Shown here one piece after another: positions 27,868 through 36,763 of a stretch of DNA of 64,000 nt. The stretch's first letter is position 1. Each line of letters starts with the position of its first letter. The stretch covers positions 62,001 through 126,000 of the forward strand of contig CACLTT010000002.1 in NCBI GenBank assembly GCA_902609885.1, read 5' to 3'. This stretch comes from an uncultured Candidatus Hydrogenedens sp. GTDB lineage: Bacteria; Desulfobacterota_D; UBA1144. The position numbers and the translations under genes are program-made. Under the pieces are notes generated by a model, which saw only the letters and a list, made by a program, of their open reading frames with translations, was not told where the DNA came from and made no database searches.

Positions 27868-29913
27868 TTATAGAAATATTGGTGCAACTACAAGTGAAAC
27901 TATCGTCATAAGTTTGATCAATATATTCATAGCAGGTCCAGAGGTATCTTTAAATGGGTCACCAATTGTATCACCTACAACGGCTGCCTTATGAGCCTCA
28001 GATCCTTTACCACCTTTATTTCCTTCTTCAATATATTTCTTTGCGTTATCCCATGCTCCACCAGAATTAGCCATCATTAATGCTAATGTAATTCCTGAAA
28101 TAAGAGCACCACCTAAAAATGATGCTAAGCCCGCAGGGCCTAATGCAAATCCAACTATAATTGGACATACAACTGCAAGAATTCCAGGTAAAACCATCTC
28201 TTTTAATGAAGCATCAGTACTTATTTTAATACATGATGCATAATCAGGTTCAGCGGTTCTTTCCATTATCCCAGCTATTTCTTTGAATTGCCTTCTTACT
28301 TCTTGAACCATTTTTTCCGCTGATCTTCCTACTGCCCCCATTGTTAAAGCACCAAATAAATAAGGCACCATTCCCCCAAGTAAAAGCCCACAAACAACTT
28401 TGTGATCTAGTAAGTTCACCGAACTTATATTCGCAGCTGCAGCAAACGCCACAAAAAGAGTTAAAGATGTCAATGCTGCTGATCCAATTGCGAAACCTTT
28501 ACCAATTGCAGCAGTTGTATTACCTAAGCTATCTAATTTATCAGTTATTACTCTTACTTTAGGATCAAGTCCAGCCATTTCAGCAATACCGCCAGCATTA
28601 TCAGCTATCGGACCGTATGCATCAACGGACATCGTAATGCCAATAGTTGCAAGCATGCTAACAGCTGCAATACCGATTCCATATAGCTCTGCAAATTGAT
28701 ATGATGAAAATATTGCAATAACTATTACTAGAATTGGTAAAGCGGTACTTAACATTCCAACGGATAAGCCGCTAATAATATTAGTAGCAACTCCGCCCTT
28801 TTCTGATGCGTCAGCAATATCAGAAACTGGTTTACCGGATGTGTAGTATTCTGTAATACCACCTATTAGTGATCCTGAGAAAAGACCTATTATTGAACAA
28901 ATAAAAATATTAGTCAGAAGTGAAGAGGAAATTCCTACACTTCCACCCACGGCATTTAAAGAAAAATATGCAAATACTAAAAAAAGTATTCCTGCTGTCA
29001 GAGATGCTTTTCTTAAAACACCTGATGGTTCAGAATCCTTTAAAATATCTACAACTTTTGTTCCAATATAAGAGGCTATAGTTCCTACAATAATCAAAAT
29101 TATTGGAAATGAATACATTGCTAAAGTTTGATTTGTAGCCATGCCTAGACCAGATGCAATTACTATTGTTGCAATGACACTTCCAACATAGGACTCGAAT
29201 AAGTCAGCACCCATTCCAGCTACATCACCAACATTATCACCAACATTATCTGCAATAGTTGCAGGATTTCTAGGATCATCTTCAGGTATACCAGCCTCAA
29301 CTTTACCAACTAGATCGGCTCCCACATCAGCAGCTTTTGTATAAATTCCACCACCAACTCTAGCAAAAAGGGCAACTGAGCTTGCTCCCATAGCAAAACC
29401 ACCAATATTAGTTGCAAAGTTTGCCAAGCTGATATCATTTACAGCATTTAATACAAAATATATTGTAAATGCTCCACTTACACCTAGAATGCCTAAACTA
29501 GCGACAGAAAATCCCATTACACTGCCACCTTTAAAAGCAGTCGTTAAAGCTGACCCTTGACCAGAAGTGTTAGCCGCTTCGGCTGTTCTAGAGTTAGCAA
29601 TACATGCTGAAGTCATTCCTGCCCAACCACATGTCATAGAAAGAATTGCACCAGCAAAATAGCATAAAGCAGTTTGCTGGCCTAAGAAATAAAATAATAG
29701 TGCACCAACTACAACTACAAAAATAACTATATATCTATATTCTTGTTTAATAAAAGACATGGCGCCATTATAAATTGTGACACCAAGTTTTCTCTGTGTA
29801 TCATTACCCCTAGGCAATGATCTTATATTCCAGTAAGTTACTTGCGCATAAATTAAGCCAAGAGCGGCTAGTATAAGTCCACCAAAAGCAACAAACTTCG
29901 TTGATAAATCCAT
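27868..29913 (-). CDS. hppA: Membrane-bound ion-pumping pyrophosphatase, K+-dependent type
   Basis: 681 aa, about 16 transmembrane helices; couples PPi hydrolysis to H+ and/or Na+ export across the inner membrane. Substrate motifs are present ([49 protein letters not shown]). The K+-selectivity site reads [10 protein letters not shown] with Ala468 and Gly471, which marks the K+-dependent class; K+-independent enzymes have Lys there. The gate glutamate is Glu240 in DLFESYVGS, the position found in Na+-pumping and some H+ enzymes. A strong ribosome site (AAGGAGG) precedes the ATG. It is inserted between pth and ychF. Confidence 0.95.
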   Translation of the reverse strand: MDLSTKFVAFGGLILAALGLIYAQVTYWNIRSLPRGNDTQRKLGVTIYNGAMSFIKQEYRYIVIFVVVVGALLFYFLGQQTALCYFAGAILSMTCGWAGMTSACIANSRTAEAANTSGQGSALTTAFKGGSVMGFSVASLGILGVSGAFTIYFVLNAVNDISLANFATNIGGFAMGASSVALFARVGGGIYTKAADVGADLVGKVEAGIPEDDPRNPATIADNVGDNVGDVAGMGADLFESYVGSVIATIVIASGLGMATNQTLAMYSFPIILIIVGTIASYIGTKVVDILKDSEPSGVLRKASLTAGILFLVFAYFSLNAVGGSVGISSSLLTNIFICSIIGLFSGSLIGGITEYYTSGKPVSDIADASEKGGVATNIISGLSVGMLSTALPILVIVIAIFSSYQFAELYGIGIAAVSMLATIGITMSVDAYGPIADNAGGIAEMAGLDPKVRVITDKLDSLGNTTAAIGKGFAIGSAALTSLTLFVAFAAAANISSVNLLDHKVVCGLLLGGMVPYLFGALTMGAVGRSAEKMVQEVRRQFKEIAGIMERTAEPDYASCIKISTDASLKEMVLPGILAVVCPIIVGFALGPAGLASFLGGALISGITLALMMANSGGAWDNAKKYIEEGNKGGKGSEAHKAAVVGDTIGDPFKDTSGPAMNILIKLMTIVSLVVAPIFL

Positions 29914-29941
29914 GATATCCTCCTTGAATTTTTAATTATGT

Positions 29942-30517
29942 TTATTGAATTTTACTGTTAAATTTATTCATTGCAAATGGCAAACCTTCTAATACTATAT
30001 CCTCGATAATATATTTAATATTTGTTTTTATTTCATTGAATAAATTTAATTCATTATTACTAAAGTTTGATAGTACATAAGAGTTAATTTTTTCTTTATT
30101 TACAGGCTTTCCAATCCCAATTCTAATTCTAGTAAATTTTTCAGAGCCTAGACAATTTATAATAGATTTTACTCCGTTATGTCCCGCTGAGCCACCACCG
30201 AACTTTATTCTTACATCACCGGGAGATAAATCCATTTCATCATAGATTACAATTAAATTTTCTAAGGGTATTTTAAAAAAACTTATACATTTATTAATTG
30301 CTTTTCCGCTTTCATTCATAAATGTTTTTGGTTTTAATACATGAAGTTTATTTTCTCTAAAATTTATTGAAGTATATTCTGAATCAAATTTATCAATAAA
30401 TTTATTTTGACTGAAATATGTTAGATAGTTATCAACAATTTGGAATCCTATATTATGTCTATTATTTTTATACTTATCACCTGGATTTCCTAATCCAGCT
30501 ATTAAAAAATTTTTCAC
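29942..30517 (-). CDS. pth: Peptidyl-tRNA hydrolase
   Basis: 191 aa. Recycles peptidyl-tRNA dropped from ribosomes. Catalytic His in NNRHNIGFQIVD, with LKPKTFMNESG and KFGGGSAGHNGVKSI as expected. rplY is 16 nt upstream; hppA follows 28 nt downstream. Confidence 0.96.
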   Translation of the reverse strand: MKNFLIAGLGNPGDKYKNNRHNIGFQIVDNYLTYFSQNKFIDKFDSEYTSINFRENKLHVLKPKTFMNESGKAINKCISFFKIPLENLIVIYDEMDLSPGDVRIKFGGGSAGHNGVKSIINCLGSEKFTRIRIGIGKPVNKEKINSYVLSNFSNNELNLFNEIKTNIKYIIEDIVLEGLPFAMNKFNSKIQ

Positions 30518-30533
30518 ATTAAGTTTCTAATTA

Positions 30534-31184
30534 TTAACCTTCTGAATTTTTCTCTTGCTCAGAATTTTCATCTGATACTGATTCAGAACTCTCATCAGCA
30601 TCAGTTGCTGTAGTTTCAACAACTAGTCTAGGGGCAAGAACACTAATTATTGTACTTTCAGGGTTAGAAAGAATTTCTATCCCATCCATAGGCTTTATAT
30701 CTTTTACTCTCAAGGTATCACCAATATTTAAATCCGAAATATTAATTTCTATTATATTGGGAATATTAGTAGGTAAACACTCTATTTTAATTTCATTAGA
30801 AAGAGTTTGGATAACACCACCATTTTTCACTCCCTCAGGTTTACCTGTAAATAACAAAGGAGCTGAAACTTTAACATCCATACCTTCAGTAATTTCATAA
30901 AAATCGAGATGTAAAGGATCACTGGTTAGTGTATCTAAGTGCGCATCTTTAAGAAGTACATTCTTTTTTAAATCAGATTTATCTAATTTCATTTCTATTA
31001 TAGTGTTTTCACCTGCTTCATTCTTTAGAAGCTTCTTTAATTTTATTGGATCAACCAATATGTTTAAATTATCTTTGTTTTTTCCATAGATGACAGCTGG
31101 GATAAAACCATCCTTTCTATATTTTTTGTTTGCTTGTTTTCCTAAAGATTCTCTATTAAAAACCTCTAACTCAATAGTAATCAT
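30534..31184 (-). CDS. rplY: 50S ribosomal protein L25 (CTC form)
   Basis: 216 aa: an N-terminal 5S-rRNA-binding L25 domain (about residues 1-90, with GFIPAVIYGKNKDN), a C-terminal TL5/CTC beta domain, and an acidic Ser/Glu-rich tail (about residues 190-216). The long form is common outside enteric bacteria. Ribosome site AGGAG before the ATG. It follows prs by 9 nt. Confidence 0.94.
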   Translation of the reverse strand: MITIELEVFNRESLGKQANKKYRKDGFIPAVIYGKNKDNLNILVDPIKLKKLLKNEAGENTIIEMKLDKSDLKKNVLLKDAHLDTLTSDPLHLDFYEITEGMDVKVSAPLLFTGKPEGVKNGGVIQTLSNEIKIECLPTNIPNIIEINISDLNIGDTLRVKDIKPMDGIEILSNPESTIISVLAPRLVVETTATDADESSESVSDENSEQEKNSEG

Positions 31185-31193
31185 TTTATACTC

Positions 31194-32135
31194 CTATAAA
31201 AATAAATCGCTTATGGATTTTTTATCGATAATTCTTCTTATAGCTTTTGCTATTAAATTAGAAACACTCAAAACCCTGATTTTTTTTACCTTCTTTAATT
31301 TACTTTGGTTATTTATTGTATCAGTAATTACAAGTTCATCAATATGAGATTTATTAATAATATCTAATGCTTTTCCAGATAAAACACCATGAGAACAGAA
31401 CATTGATACGGATTTTGCTCCGGATTTTACTATAGCAGCAGCTGATTTAGCTGCTGTACCACCAGTGTCAATCATATCATCAATCAATAGAACATGTTTA
31501 TTTTTGACATTTCCTATAACATTCGTTATTTCTGAAACATTGGATTTAGGCCTCCTCTTATCTGTTACGACTAAGTCTAGATCTCCAAATTTTTTCGCAA
31601 ATCCTCTAGCTCTTTCCATTCCACCTGCATCAGGGGATGCTATTATTAAGTTTTTTTTATATTTTTTTGTAAAATACTGTCTTGCAATTGGCGCTGCATA
31701 AAGATGATCAACTGGAACATCAAAAAAACCTTGAATTTGGCCTGAATGAATATCCATTAATATAACTTCTTCTATTCCAGATTTTACTAACAAATTACAA
31801 ATCAGTTTCGCAGTTATTGGTGATCTGTCACTTACCTTACGATCCTGTCTGGAATATCCAAAATATGGTATTACTGCATATACTTTTTTAGCGGCTGCTC
31901 TTTTCAATGCATCTACAATTACGAATAATTCTAATAAGTTTTCATTGACCGGACTACTTGTTGATTGCACAACGAAGCAATCGCTACCCCTGACACTTTC
32001 ATTTACCTCAACAAAAATTTCCCCATCGCTAAATCGTTTTATATCTAGATCACCTAGCTTTGTTTTGAGTTTTTTGCAGATTGATTCTGCTAATGGAATA
32101 TTAGATGTCCCAGAGAATATTTTAATATTACTCAC
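31194..32135 (-). CDS. prs: Ribose-phosphate pyrophosphokinase (PRPP synthetase)
   Basis: Makes PRPP from ribose 5-phosphate and ATP for nucleotide, His and Trp synthesis. 313 aa with KIFSGTSNIPLAESI, the ATP loop FGYSRQDRK, and the PRPP motif VLLIDDMIDTGGTA. The start codon is GTG; TACAAT on the same strand ends 6 nt before it, so the gene looks leaderless. First gene of the minus-strand series reaching ksgA. Confidence 0.97.
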   Translation of the reverse strand: MSNIKIFSGTSNIPLAESICKKLKTKLGDLDIKRFSDGEIFVEVNESVRGSDCFVVQSTSSPVNENLLELFVIVDALKRAAAKKVYAVIPYFGYSRQDRKVSDRSPITAKLICNLLVKSGIEEVILMDIHSGQIQGFFDVPVDHLYAAPIARQYFTKKYKKNLIIASPDAGGMERARGFAKKFGDLDLVVTDKRRPKSNVSEITNVIGNVKNKHVLLIDDMIDTGGTAAKSAAAIVKSGAKSVSMFCSHGVLSGKALDIINKSHIDELVITDTINNQSKLKKVKKIRVLSVSNLIAKAIRRIIDKKSISDLFL

Positions 32136-32141
32136 AATATG

Positions 32142-32147
32142 ATTGTA
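32142..32147 (-). promoter_or_regulatory. -10 box (TACAAT) for leaderless prs
   Basis: Minus-strand TACAAT with 6 nt to the GTG start. It shares a 43-nt divergent gap with the +strand box at 32167, so two leaderless promoters sit back to back. Confidence 0.6.
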
Positions 32148-32166
32148 AAATATTAAATTATCAAAG

Positions 32167-32172
32167 TAAATT
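32167..32172 (+). promoter_or_regulatory. -10 box (TAAATT) for the 102-aa gene
   Basis: TAAATT with 6 nt to ATG 32179 and no ribosome site. A weaker hexamer than the TATAAT boxes, but the spacing matches them exactly. Confidence 0.45.
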
Positions 32173-32178
32173 TAATCT

Positions 32179-32487
32179 ATGTTGATTTATAAATTAGTTA
32201 AGTCAAAAAAAGTAGACAGCCTTCAGGATATTCTTATTTACTGTGATTTGTATTTATTTCTTTATTCCAGACTAACAAATGAATACAGATTTACTGATAG
32301 AAAAAAATGGCTAGAAAATTTTAATAAAGCAACAGCTATTCATTCATTGATCATAGAAGAATATAAAGTTGATGAGCTTAATAAAATGGTAGAAATTGGA
32401 ATGAGATCAAAAATCAATAGCAAAATTATCCCGATTGACGATAAAGAGTTCCAATATCTTTTTAATTTACAGATTAAATTGATTTAA
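32179..32487 (+). CDS. Unknown 102-aa protein
   Basis: Not recognised. A mostly alpha-helical, charged protein with a Tyr/Leu-rich N-terminal third (DILIYCDLYLFLYSRL) and no signal peptide or metal motif. It sits alone between prs (divergent) and efp (convergent, 4-nt overlap), with its own leaderless-type promoter. The upstream spacing supports it being a real gene. Confidence 0.6.
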   Translation: MLIYKLVKSKKVDSLQDILIYCDLYLFLYSRLTNEYRFTDRKKWLENFNKATAIHSLIIEEYKVDELNKMVEIGMRSKINSKIIPIDDKEFQYLFNLQIKLI

Positions 32488-33056
32488 GCTTTTTTAGTTC
32501 TCTCAATATATCTTCCATCTCTAGTATCTATTTTAACAAAATCACCTATGTTTATAAATAAAGGTACTGAAACCTCAGCACCAGTCTCAAGTTTTGCAGA
32601 CTTATTACCACCGGTTACGCTATCACCTTTTAAGCCAGGTTCAGTTTCTTTGATTTCGAGTTCAACATGTGTTGGTAATTCTATATCAATTGGAGAACCA
32701 TTATAATGGATTAATAGAACATTTTGTTCCTCTTTTATAAAGTCAATTTTATTACCTAATTTTTCAATGTTAATTTCATGCTGTTCAAAAGACTCAAGAT
32801 CCATGAAAGTTATAGATATATCATTCGAAAATAATACTTGTGAATCTTTTTTAGAAAGATCTGGAAGTGTGAACGTGTCACCGCTCCTGAAACTCTTTTC
32901 TTGTACTAAACCTGTAAAAATATTTTTTAATTTTGTTTTAATAACGGGAGCTCTTTGCTGCATAACGCGATGCTGAAATTCAATAATTTCCCATAATTCA
33001 TCTTCAAATATTATTTTTAAACCCTTGTAAAATTTACTAGTTTCTACAATTCCCAT
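32484..33056 (-). CDS. efp: Elongation factor P with a non-lysine tip
   Basis: 190 aa, three domains; relieves ribosome stalling at polyproline. The C-terminal signature NIGDFVKIDTRDGRYIER is normal. Without gaps against E. coli EF-P, residues 32-35 are MQQR where E. coli has PGKG, so the normally modified Lys34 is Gln34. The flanks (QH before, TKLKN after) align well, so this is not a frame error. It lies 11 nt after the precorrin-2 dehydrogenase gene. The tip would not be a substrate for EpmA (lysine) or EarP (Arg32). Confidence 0.93.
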   Translation of the reverse strand: MGIVETSKFYKGLKIIFEDELWEIIEFQHRVMQQRAPVIKTKLKNIFTGLVQEKSFRSGDTFTLPDLSKKDSQVLFSNDISITFMDLESFEQHEINIEKLGNKIDFIKEEQNVLLIHYNGSPIDIELPTHVELEIKETEPGLKGDSVTGGNKSAKLETGAEVSVPLFINIGDFVKIDTRDGRYIERTKKA

Positions 33057-33067
33057 CTTTAAAGTAA

Positions 33068-33673
33068 TTATTTATCTATAAGATCATCAAATAGATTATC
33101 TCCTTTTTTTGAAACTTTTTTTAGTATATCAGAATTATTAATCTTACTCTTTAAGTCTTTTTCTTTCTTATTATTAATTTTACCTTTATATGATATAGAT
33201 TTTAGTAATTTATCTATCGGTTTTTTTAAAACTTTTTCAATTAAAATTCTCATTATTTTTGATAAAAATGGACTTTGTCCACCAGTATTTAAATTTAACT
33301 CGACTATTTTACTAATCTTTACATTAGATGTGAAATGTATAGTACTTAAATACTGGTCTGACGCATTATTAACAAAGATTTTTTTTTCAAAACATATTTT
33401 TGAAATTTCCTGATTTAAAGATATGTCATTTGTACAGGCGATTACTATATCAATGTTTCTTAAATCGGAGAATCTAAATTTCCTTTTAAAAAATTTAATA
33501 TTCGGTTCTTTTGAAAAAATTGATTTAATTTCGTTGTTAAAGTCAGGCGAAACAATATCTATTCTTATATCCTTTGCACACTCTAAAATTTTTTTTAATC
33601 TTCTTTTTGCAATATTTCCAGATCCAATAATTAATATTTTTCTTTTACTAATATCTAAATTAAAATTGATCAT
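33068..33673 (-). CDS. Precorrin-2 dehydrogenase (siroheme synthase N-terminal type)
   Basis: 201 aa, stand-alone counterpart of the CysG N-terminal half (Met8p-like). NAD site KILIIGSGNIAKRRLKKI, then VIACTND and a dimerisation segment with NTGGQSPFLSKIMR. Oxidises precorrin-2 to sirohydrochlorin. The C-terminal 40 residues are Lys-rich. Its ATG overlaps the stop of the 57-aa gene upstream (ATGA). No uroporphyrinogen methyltransferase in the window. Confidence 0.85.
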   Translation of the reverse strand: MINFNLDISKRKILIIGSGNIAKRRLKKILECAKDIRIDIVSPDFNNEIKSIFSKEPNIKFFKRKFRFSDLRNIDIVIACTNDISLNQEISKICFEKKIFVNNASDQYLSTIHFTSNVKISKIVELNLNTGGQSPFLSKIMRILIEKVLKKPIDKLLKSISYKGKINNKKEKDLKSKINNSDILKKVSKKGDNLFDDLIDK

Positions 33674-33843
33674 TTCATGAAACTGTTATAGCCAAATATC
33701 ATTATGAAATATAATATTGGAATAATGATTGAAATTACTCCAATATAAATATATATCTTCAAAATTTTATTAGCTTTATAACCCGGAACATTTTGAGATT
33801 GCTCCTTAACGTTACCAAGTAATCTTTTGACAATCTTAATCAT
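33670..33843 (-). CDS. 57-aa single-span membrane protein
   Basis: A basic N-terminus (MIKIVKRLLGNVKEQS), a soluble stretch of about 12 residues, then one hydrophobic helix (about residues 30-50) and a short tail. It is supported as a gene by tight coupling: its ATG lies 8 nt inside the end of the GYD gene and its TGA overlaps the ATG of the precorrin-2 dehydrogenase gene. Function unknown; possibly a DUF2970-like small protein, but I am not sure. Confidence 0.65.
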   Translation of the reverse strand: MIKIVKRLLGNVKEQSQNVPGYKANKILKIYIYIGVISIIIPILYFIMIFGYNSFMK

Positions 33844-34129
33844 TTTTTTTCAGGCATTCAACAAATGAATCTATATCAATCGCTGGCAATGTTTTTATCT
33901 TAATTGTTCCCCTAGATGTTAATTCAATTGATAGCTTACTAATTGCATCATTGTTGGGTGCTTCAACTATATTTATGAAATCGAAAGGGCCTAGAGTGGC
34001 ATATTGTTTAAGAATTTTGATACCCATACTTTCAATTTCATTGTCAACTTCTTTAATTCTATTGGGGTTTTGTTTTACAGTTTTTCTTCCCTCAGTAGTT
34101 AATGTTGATAATAATATATATCTAGGCAT
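33836..34129 (-). CDS. GYD domain protein
   Basis: 97 aa, a ferredoxin-like alpha/beta fold of unknown biochemical role. Recognised by RYILLSTLTTEGRKTVKQNP, the YATLGPFDFINIVEAP core (GYD region reads GPFD here) and the RGTIKIKTLPA end. First gene of a minus-strand series that runs through the 57-aa protein and precorrin-2 dehydrogenase to efp. AAGGAA serves as ribosome site. Confidence 0.8.
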   Translation of the reverse strand: MPRYILLSTLTTEGRKTVKQNPNRIKEVDNEIESMGIKILKQYATLGPFDFINIVEAPNNDAISKLSIELTSRGTIKIKTLPAIDIDSFVECLKKND

Positions 34130-34186
34130 TTTAATTCCTTACTTACATCATTTAGTTTATCTGATATTATTGTTTAAAAAAATACT

Positions 34187-35650
34187 ATGAATTTATTAAG
34201 CTTAATAATTAAAGAAACTCTCAAAACCTCATTTTTTATAACCATACTATTTTTTTGTACATTAGACTCTCTATCTAATGATCTTAATGATTTATTTGAC
34301 AAAAATCTATCAAAATTAAGTATTTCATCATTTAAATGGAAAAATAAAATAAAAAGTACTCAGCCTATTTTTGAATATATTGAAATATCAAATAATTCAT
34401 CTTTATCATATAATCAAATAATTTTGGAAGTTCAGATATATGATGAGACAAATGTATTATATAAATTTCCAATTTTTATTAATGATTCAATTAATAAAAA
34501 TGAAAAAAAAATTTTTGATAATTTAGCAGCAAATATCATGCTTCCCTTTACACCTATTAAGACATCGATTGGAATTAAAACCGCATCCATTGAATATCAA
34601 GATATGAAGAACTACAGACCATGGGAAAATATAACAATTTTGGATTTGGATTACTCAATTGATTCTTCAGCTTCGAAGACCGTCTCATTCTATAAATTTT
34701 CGTATGAGAATATCTCGAAATTTTTTTATAAGAATATTAAATTTTTAATTTCAATTTATGATAAAGGCGAAAATAAAATTTCTGAAGAAACTTTAATTCA
34801 TCCAACGCCCATAGCTCCAGGAGAAATAATTTCTATAGCTCCTTTGACTTTAGGAATTAACATGGCGGACAATGCTAGCATGATAAAGCTTAGTATAATT
34901 GATGCAGAAATGATATCTCCTAAAACTTATATAGCTTCTGGTGGACTAATGAAGGAAATTGAAATCAAGGATATATATAATGAATCGATTAAAAAAATCT
35001 CTATTCCTTCTGACGATCTAGAAATAATAAAATATTCATGGGACTCAAAAGTTAGAAATACAATAGGATTAATTGATTTAGAAATTTACAATAATAGTAA
35101 TTATGATTATAAGAATATATTGTTTGAAATTTATTTTTTAAATGAAAGAGGTAATACGATAAATAAAAGGAGGTATAAATATAAAAAAAATTATATAATA
35201 GCAAATGATGAAAAAGTAATAAAAGTTACTACAGGTATTTTAGATTTTGATTTTTCAAATATTGAAATATCTATTATTTCGGCGGACTCCAGAATCACAG
35301 ATATAGAAAATACTAAAAAAATAAAACAATTGCCTTTACAGATTAATGAAACTGTAATAAATGAAAAAAGTTATATTGAGATGGAAGAATCTGAAATTTC
35401 TGAATCAATTATTATTTTAAAATATGATTTTAAGACAAATTTAAAATATTTAAAACTAATGAATATATCTGATGAAGATATAAACAAGATACAAATAAAG
35501 TTAGTAAATAGTTCAGGTAAAGAAAAAATTATTACTTTAGGAGGCTTAAAATCAAATTCAGAGAAGAAATTTATGAGTGTGGATTTGAGTGATTTATTAA
35601 TCGGTAATAATCAAATAACTTCAATAAATGTTCACAAGGCATTTAAATAA
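34187..35650 (+). CDS. Unknown exported protein with four Ig-like beta repeats
   Basis: 487 aa. An N-terminal hydrophobic segment (about residues 13-28) looks like a signal peptide or anchor. After it, four units of about 100 residues share the pattern 'hydrophobic strand - N-S/N-I-S - Y-x-x-I - I-x-x-x-I-Y-D/N-E - ...': starting near residues 45, 155, 275 and 405. Each has aromatic/Asn-rich turns typical of beta-sandwich modules. Not recognised as a named family. The stop is 46 nt before mreB, so an envelope or cell-shape role is possible (inference). Confidence 0.75.
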   Translation: MNLLSLIIKETLKTSFFITILFFCTLDSLSNDLNDLFDKNLSKLSISSFKWKNKIKSTQPIFEYIEISNNSSLSYNQIILEVQIYDETNVLYKFPIFINDSINKNEKKIFDNLAANIMLPFTPIKTSIGIKTASIEYQDMKNYRPWENITILDLDYSIDSSASKTVSFYKFSYENISKFFYKNIKFLISIYDKGENKISEETLIHPTPIAPGEIISIAPLTLGINMADNASMIKLSIIDAEMISPKTYIASGGLMKEIEIKDIYNESIKKISIPSDDLEIIKYSWDSKVRNTIGLIDLEIYNNSNYDYKNILFEIYFLNERGNTINKRRYKYKKNYIIANDEKVIKVTTGILDFDFSNIEISIISADSRITDIENTKKIKQLPLQINETVINEKSYIEMEESEISESIIILKYDFKTNLKYLKLMNISDEDINKIQIKLVNSSGKEKIITLGGLKSNSEKKFMSVDLSDLLIGNNQITSINVHKAFK

Positions 35651-35696
35651 CAGAAAAAGTATGAAAAAGTGATTTTTTTTGTTAATATTTTCCATT

Positions 35697-36761
35697 ATGG
35701 TTACAAATAAAAATAAAAATTATACAATTTGGGATAGACTTGCAAACTATTTCTCCATTGATATAGGACTGGATCTTGGTACTGCAAATGTTGTCGTTTA
35801 TATAAAAGATAAAGGAATAGTTGCTAATGAACCTTCGGTGGTTGCTGTCCAAAGAGATAGGCTTGGAGATATAAATATTTTAGCAGTTGGTGATGAAGCT
35901 AAACTAATGATTGGTAAAACACCTGGTTCTATTGAAGCAATAAGACCCTTAAAAGAGGGAGTAATTGCGGATTTTGAAGTAACTCAAAAAATGCTGGAAT
36001 ATTTTATTTCAAAGTATCATCGAAATAACTTTCTGGTAAGACCTAGAGTGGTGGTATCTGTACCAATTGGAATTACCCCAGTTGAAAAGAGAGCTGTTGT
36101 TGAGGCCGCCGAGTCTGCTGGTGCAAGAGAAGTTTATTTGATTGAAGAAACTATGGCAGCTGCTCTTGGAGCGGAAATGGATAGTGTTTTAAGTTCAAGA
36201 GGTGGAATGATTATTGACATTGGTGGAGGTACTACGGGCATATCAGTTATTTCTCTCGGTGGATTAGTTATTAGTAAATCTATAAAAACTGCTGGTGATT
36301 CAATGAATAATGCTATTATCGATTATGTTAAAAAAACTTATAATATTTTAATTGGTGAAAATATGGCAGAAACTGTAAAAAAAACAATTGCTGATGTAAC
36401 TGAATCTCCAAGTGAATCTTTACAAATGCAGGTTAGGGGTAGAAGCTTAGATTCAGGATTACCTACATCGATAGATTTAAATTCTTTGGATACAAAAAAA
36501 GCACTTGATTCATCTGTTCAAGAAATTATGTCAGCTGTTAGAGAGACTCTTGATGCAACGCCACCGGAATTAGCTGGTGATATTATAGTTGATGGTATAG
36601 TCTTAGCAGGTGGGGGAGCGCTACTTGGTGGATTATCTGAAAGAATTTCATCAGCTACTAAGTTGAAAGTAACTGTAGCTGAAGAACCTTTACTTAGTGT
36701 TGTCAAAGGTTGTGGTAAAGCCCTTGAAGAAATAAATACTTTAAGAAAGATTTCAATATAG
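35697..36761 (+). CDS. mreB: Rod-shape-determining actin MreB
   Basis: Bacterial actin that scaffolds the elongasome. About 354 aa with DIGLDLGTANVVVY (phosphate 1), IIDIGGGTTGISVIS (phosphate 2) and VLAGGGALLGGL (adenosine). ATG at 35697 is chosen over TTG 35679, which would add six untypical residues. A TAATAT hexamer ends 8 nt before it and no ribosome site is visible. It leads the mreB-mreC-mreD-mrdA-rodA-birA operon. Confidence 0.96.
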   Translation: MVTNKNKNYTIWDRLANYFSIDIGLDLGTANVVVYIKDKGIVANEPSVVAVQRDRLGDINILAVGDEAKLMIGKTPGSIEAIRPLKEGVIADFEVTQKMLEYFISKYHRNNFLVRPRVVVSVPIGITPVEKRAVVEAAESAGAREVYLIEETMAAALGAEMDSVLSSRGGMIIDIGGGTTGISVISLGGLVISKSIKTAGDSMNNAIIDYVKKTYNILIGENMAETVKKTIADVTESPSESLQMQVRGRSLDSGLPTSIDLNSLDTKKALDSSVQEIMSAVRETLDATPPELAGDIIVDGIVLAGGGALLGGLSERISSATKLKVTVAEEPLLSVVKGCGKALEEINTLRKISI

Positions 36762-36763
36762 AT

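Noticed and set aside
35679..35696. Upstream TTG start for mreB
   Set aside because: Adds six residues not typical of MreB and has no ribosome site; ATG 35697 is better.
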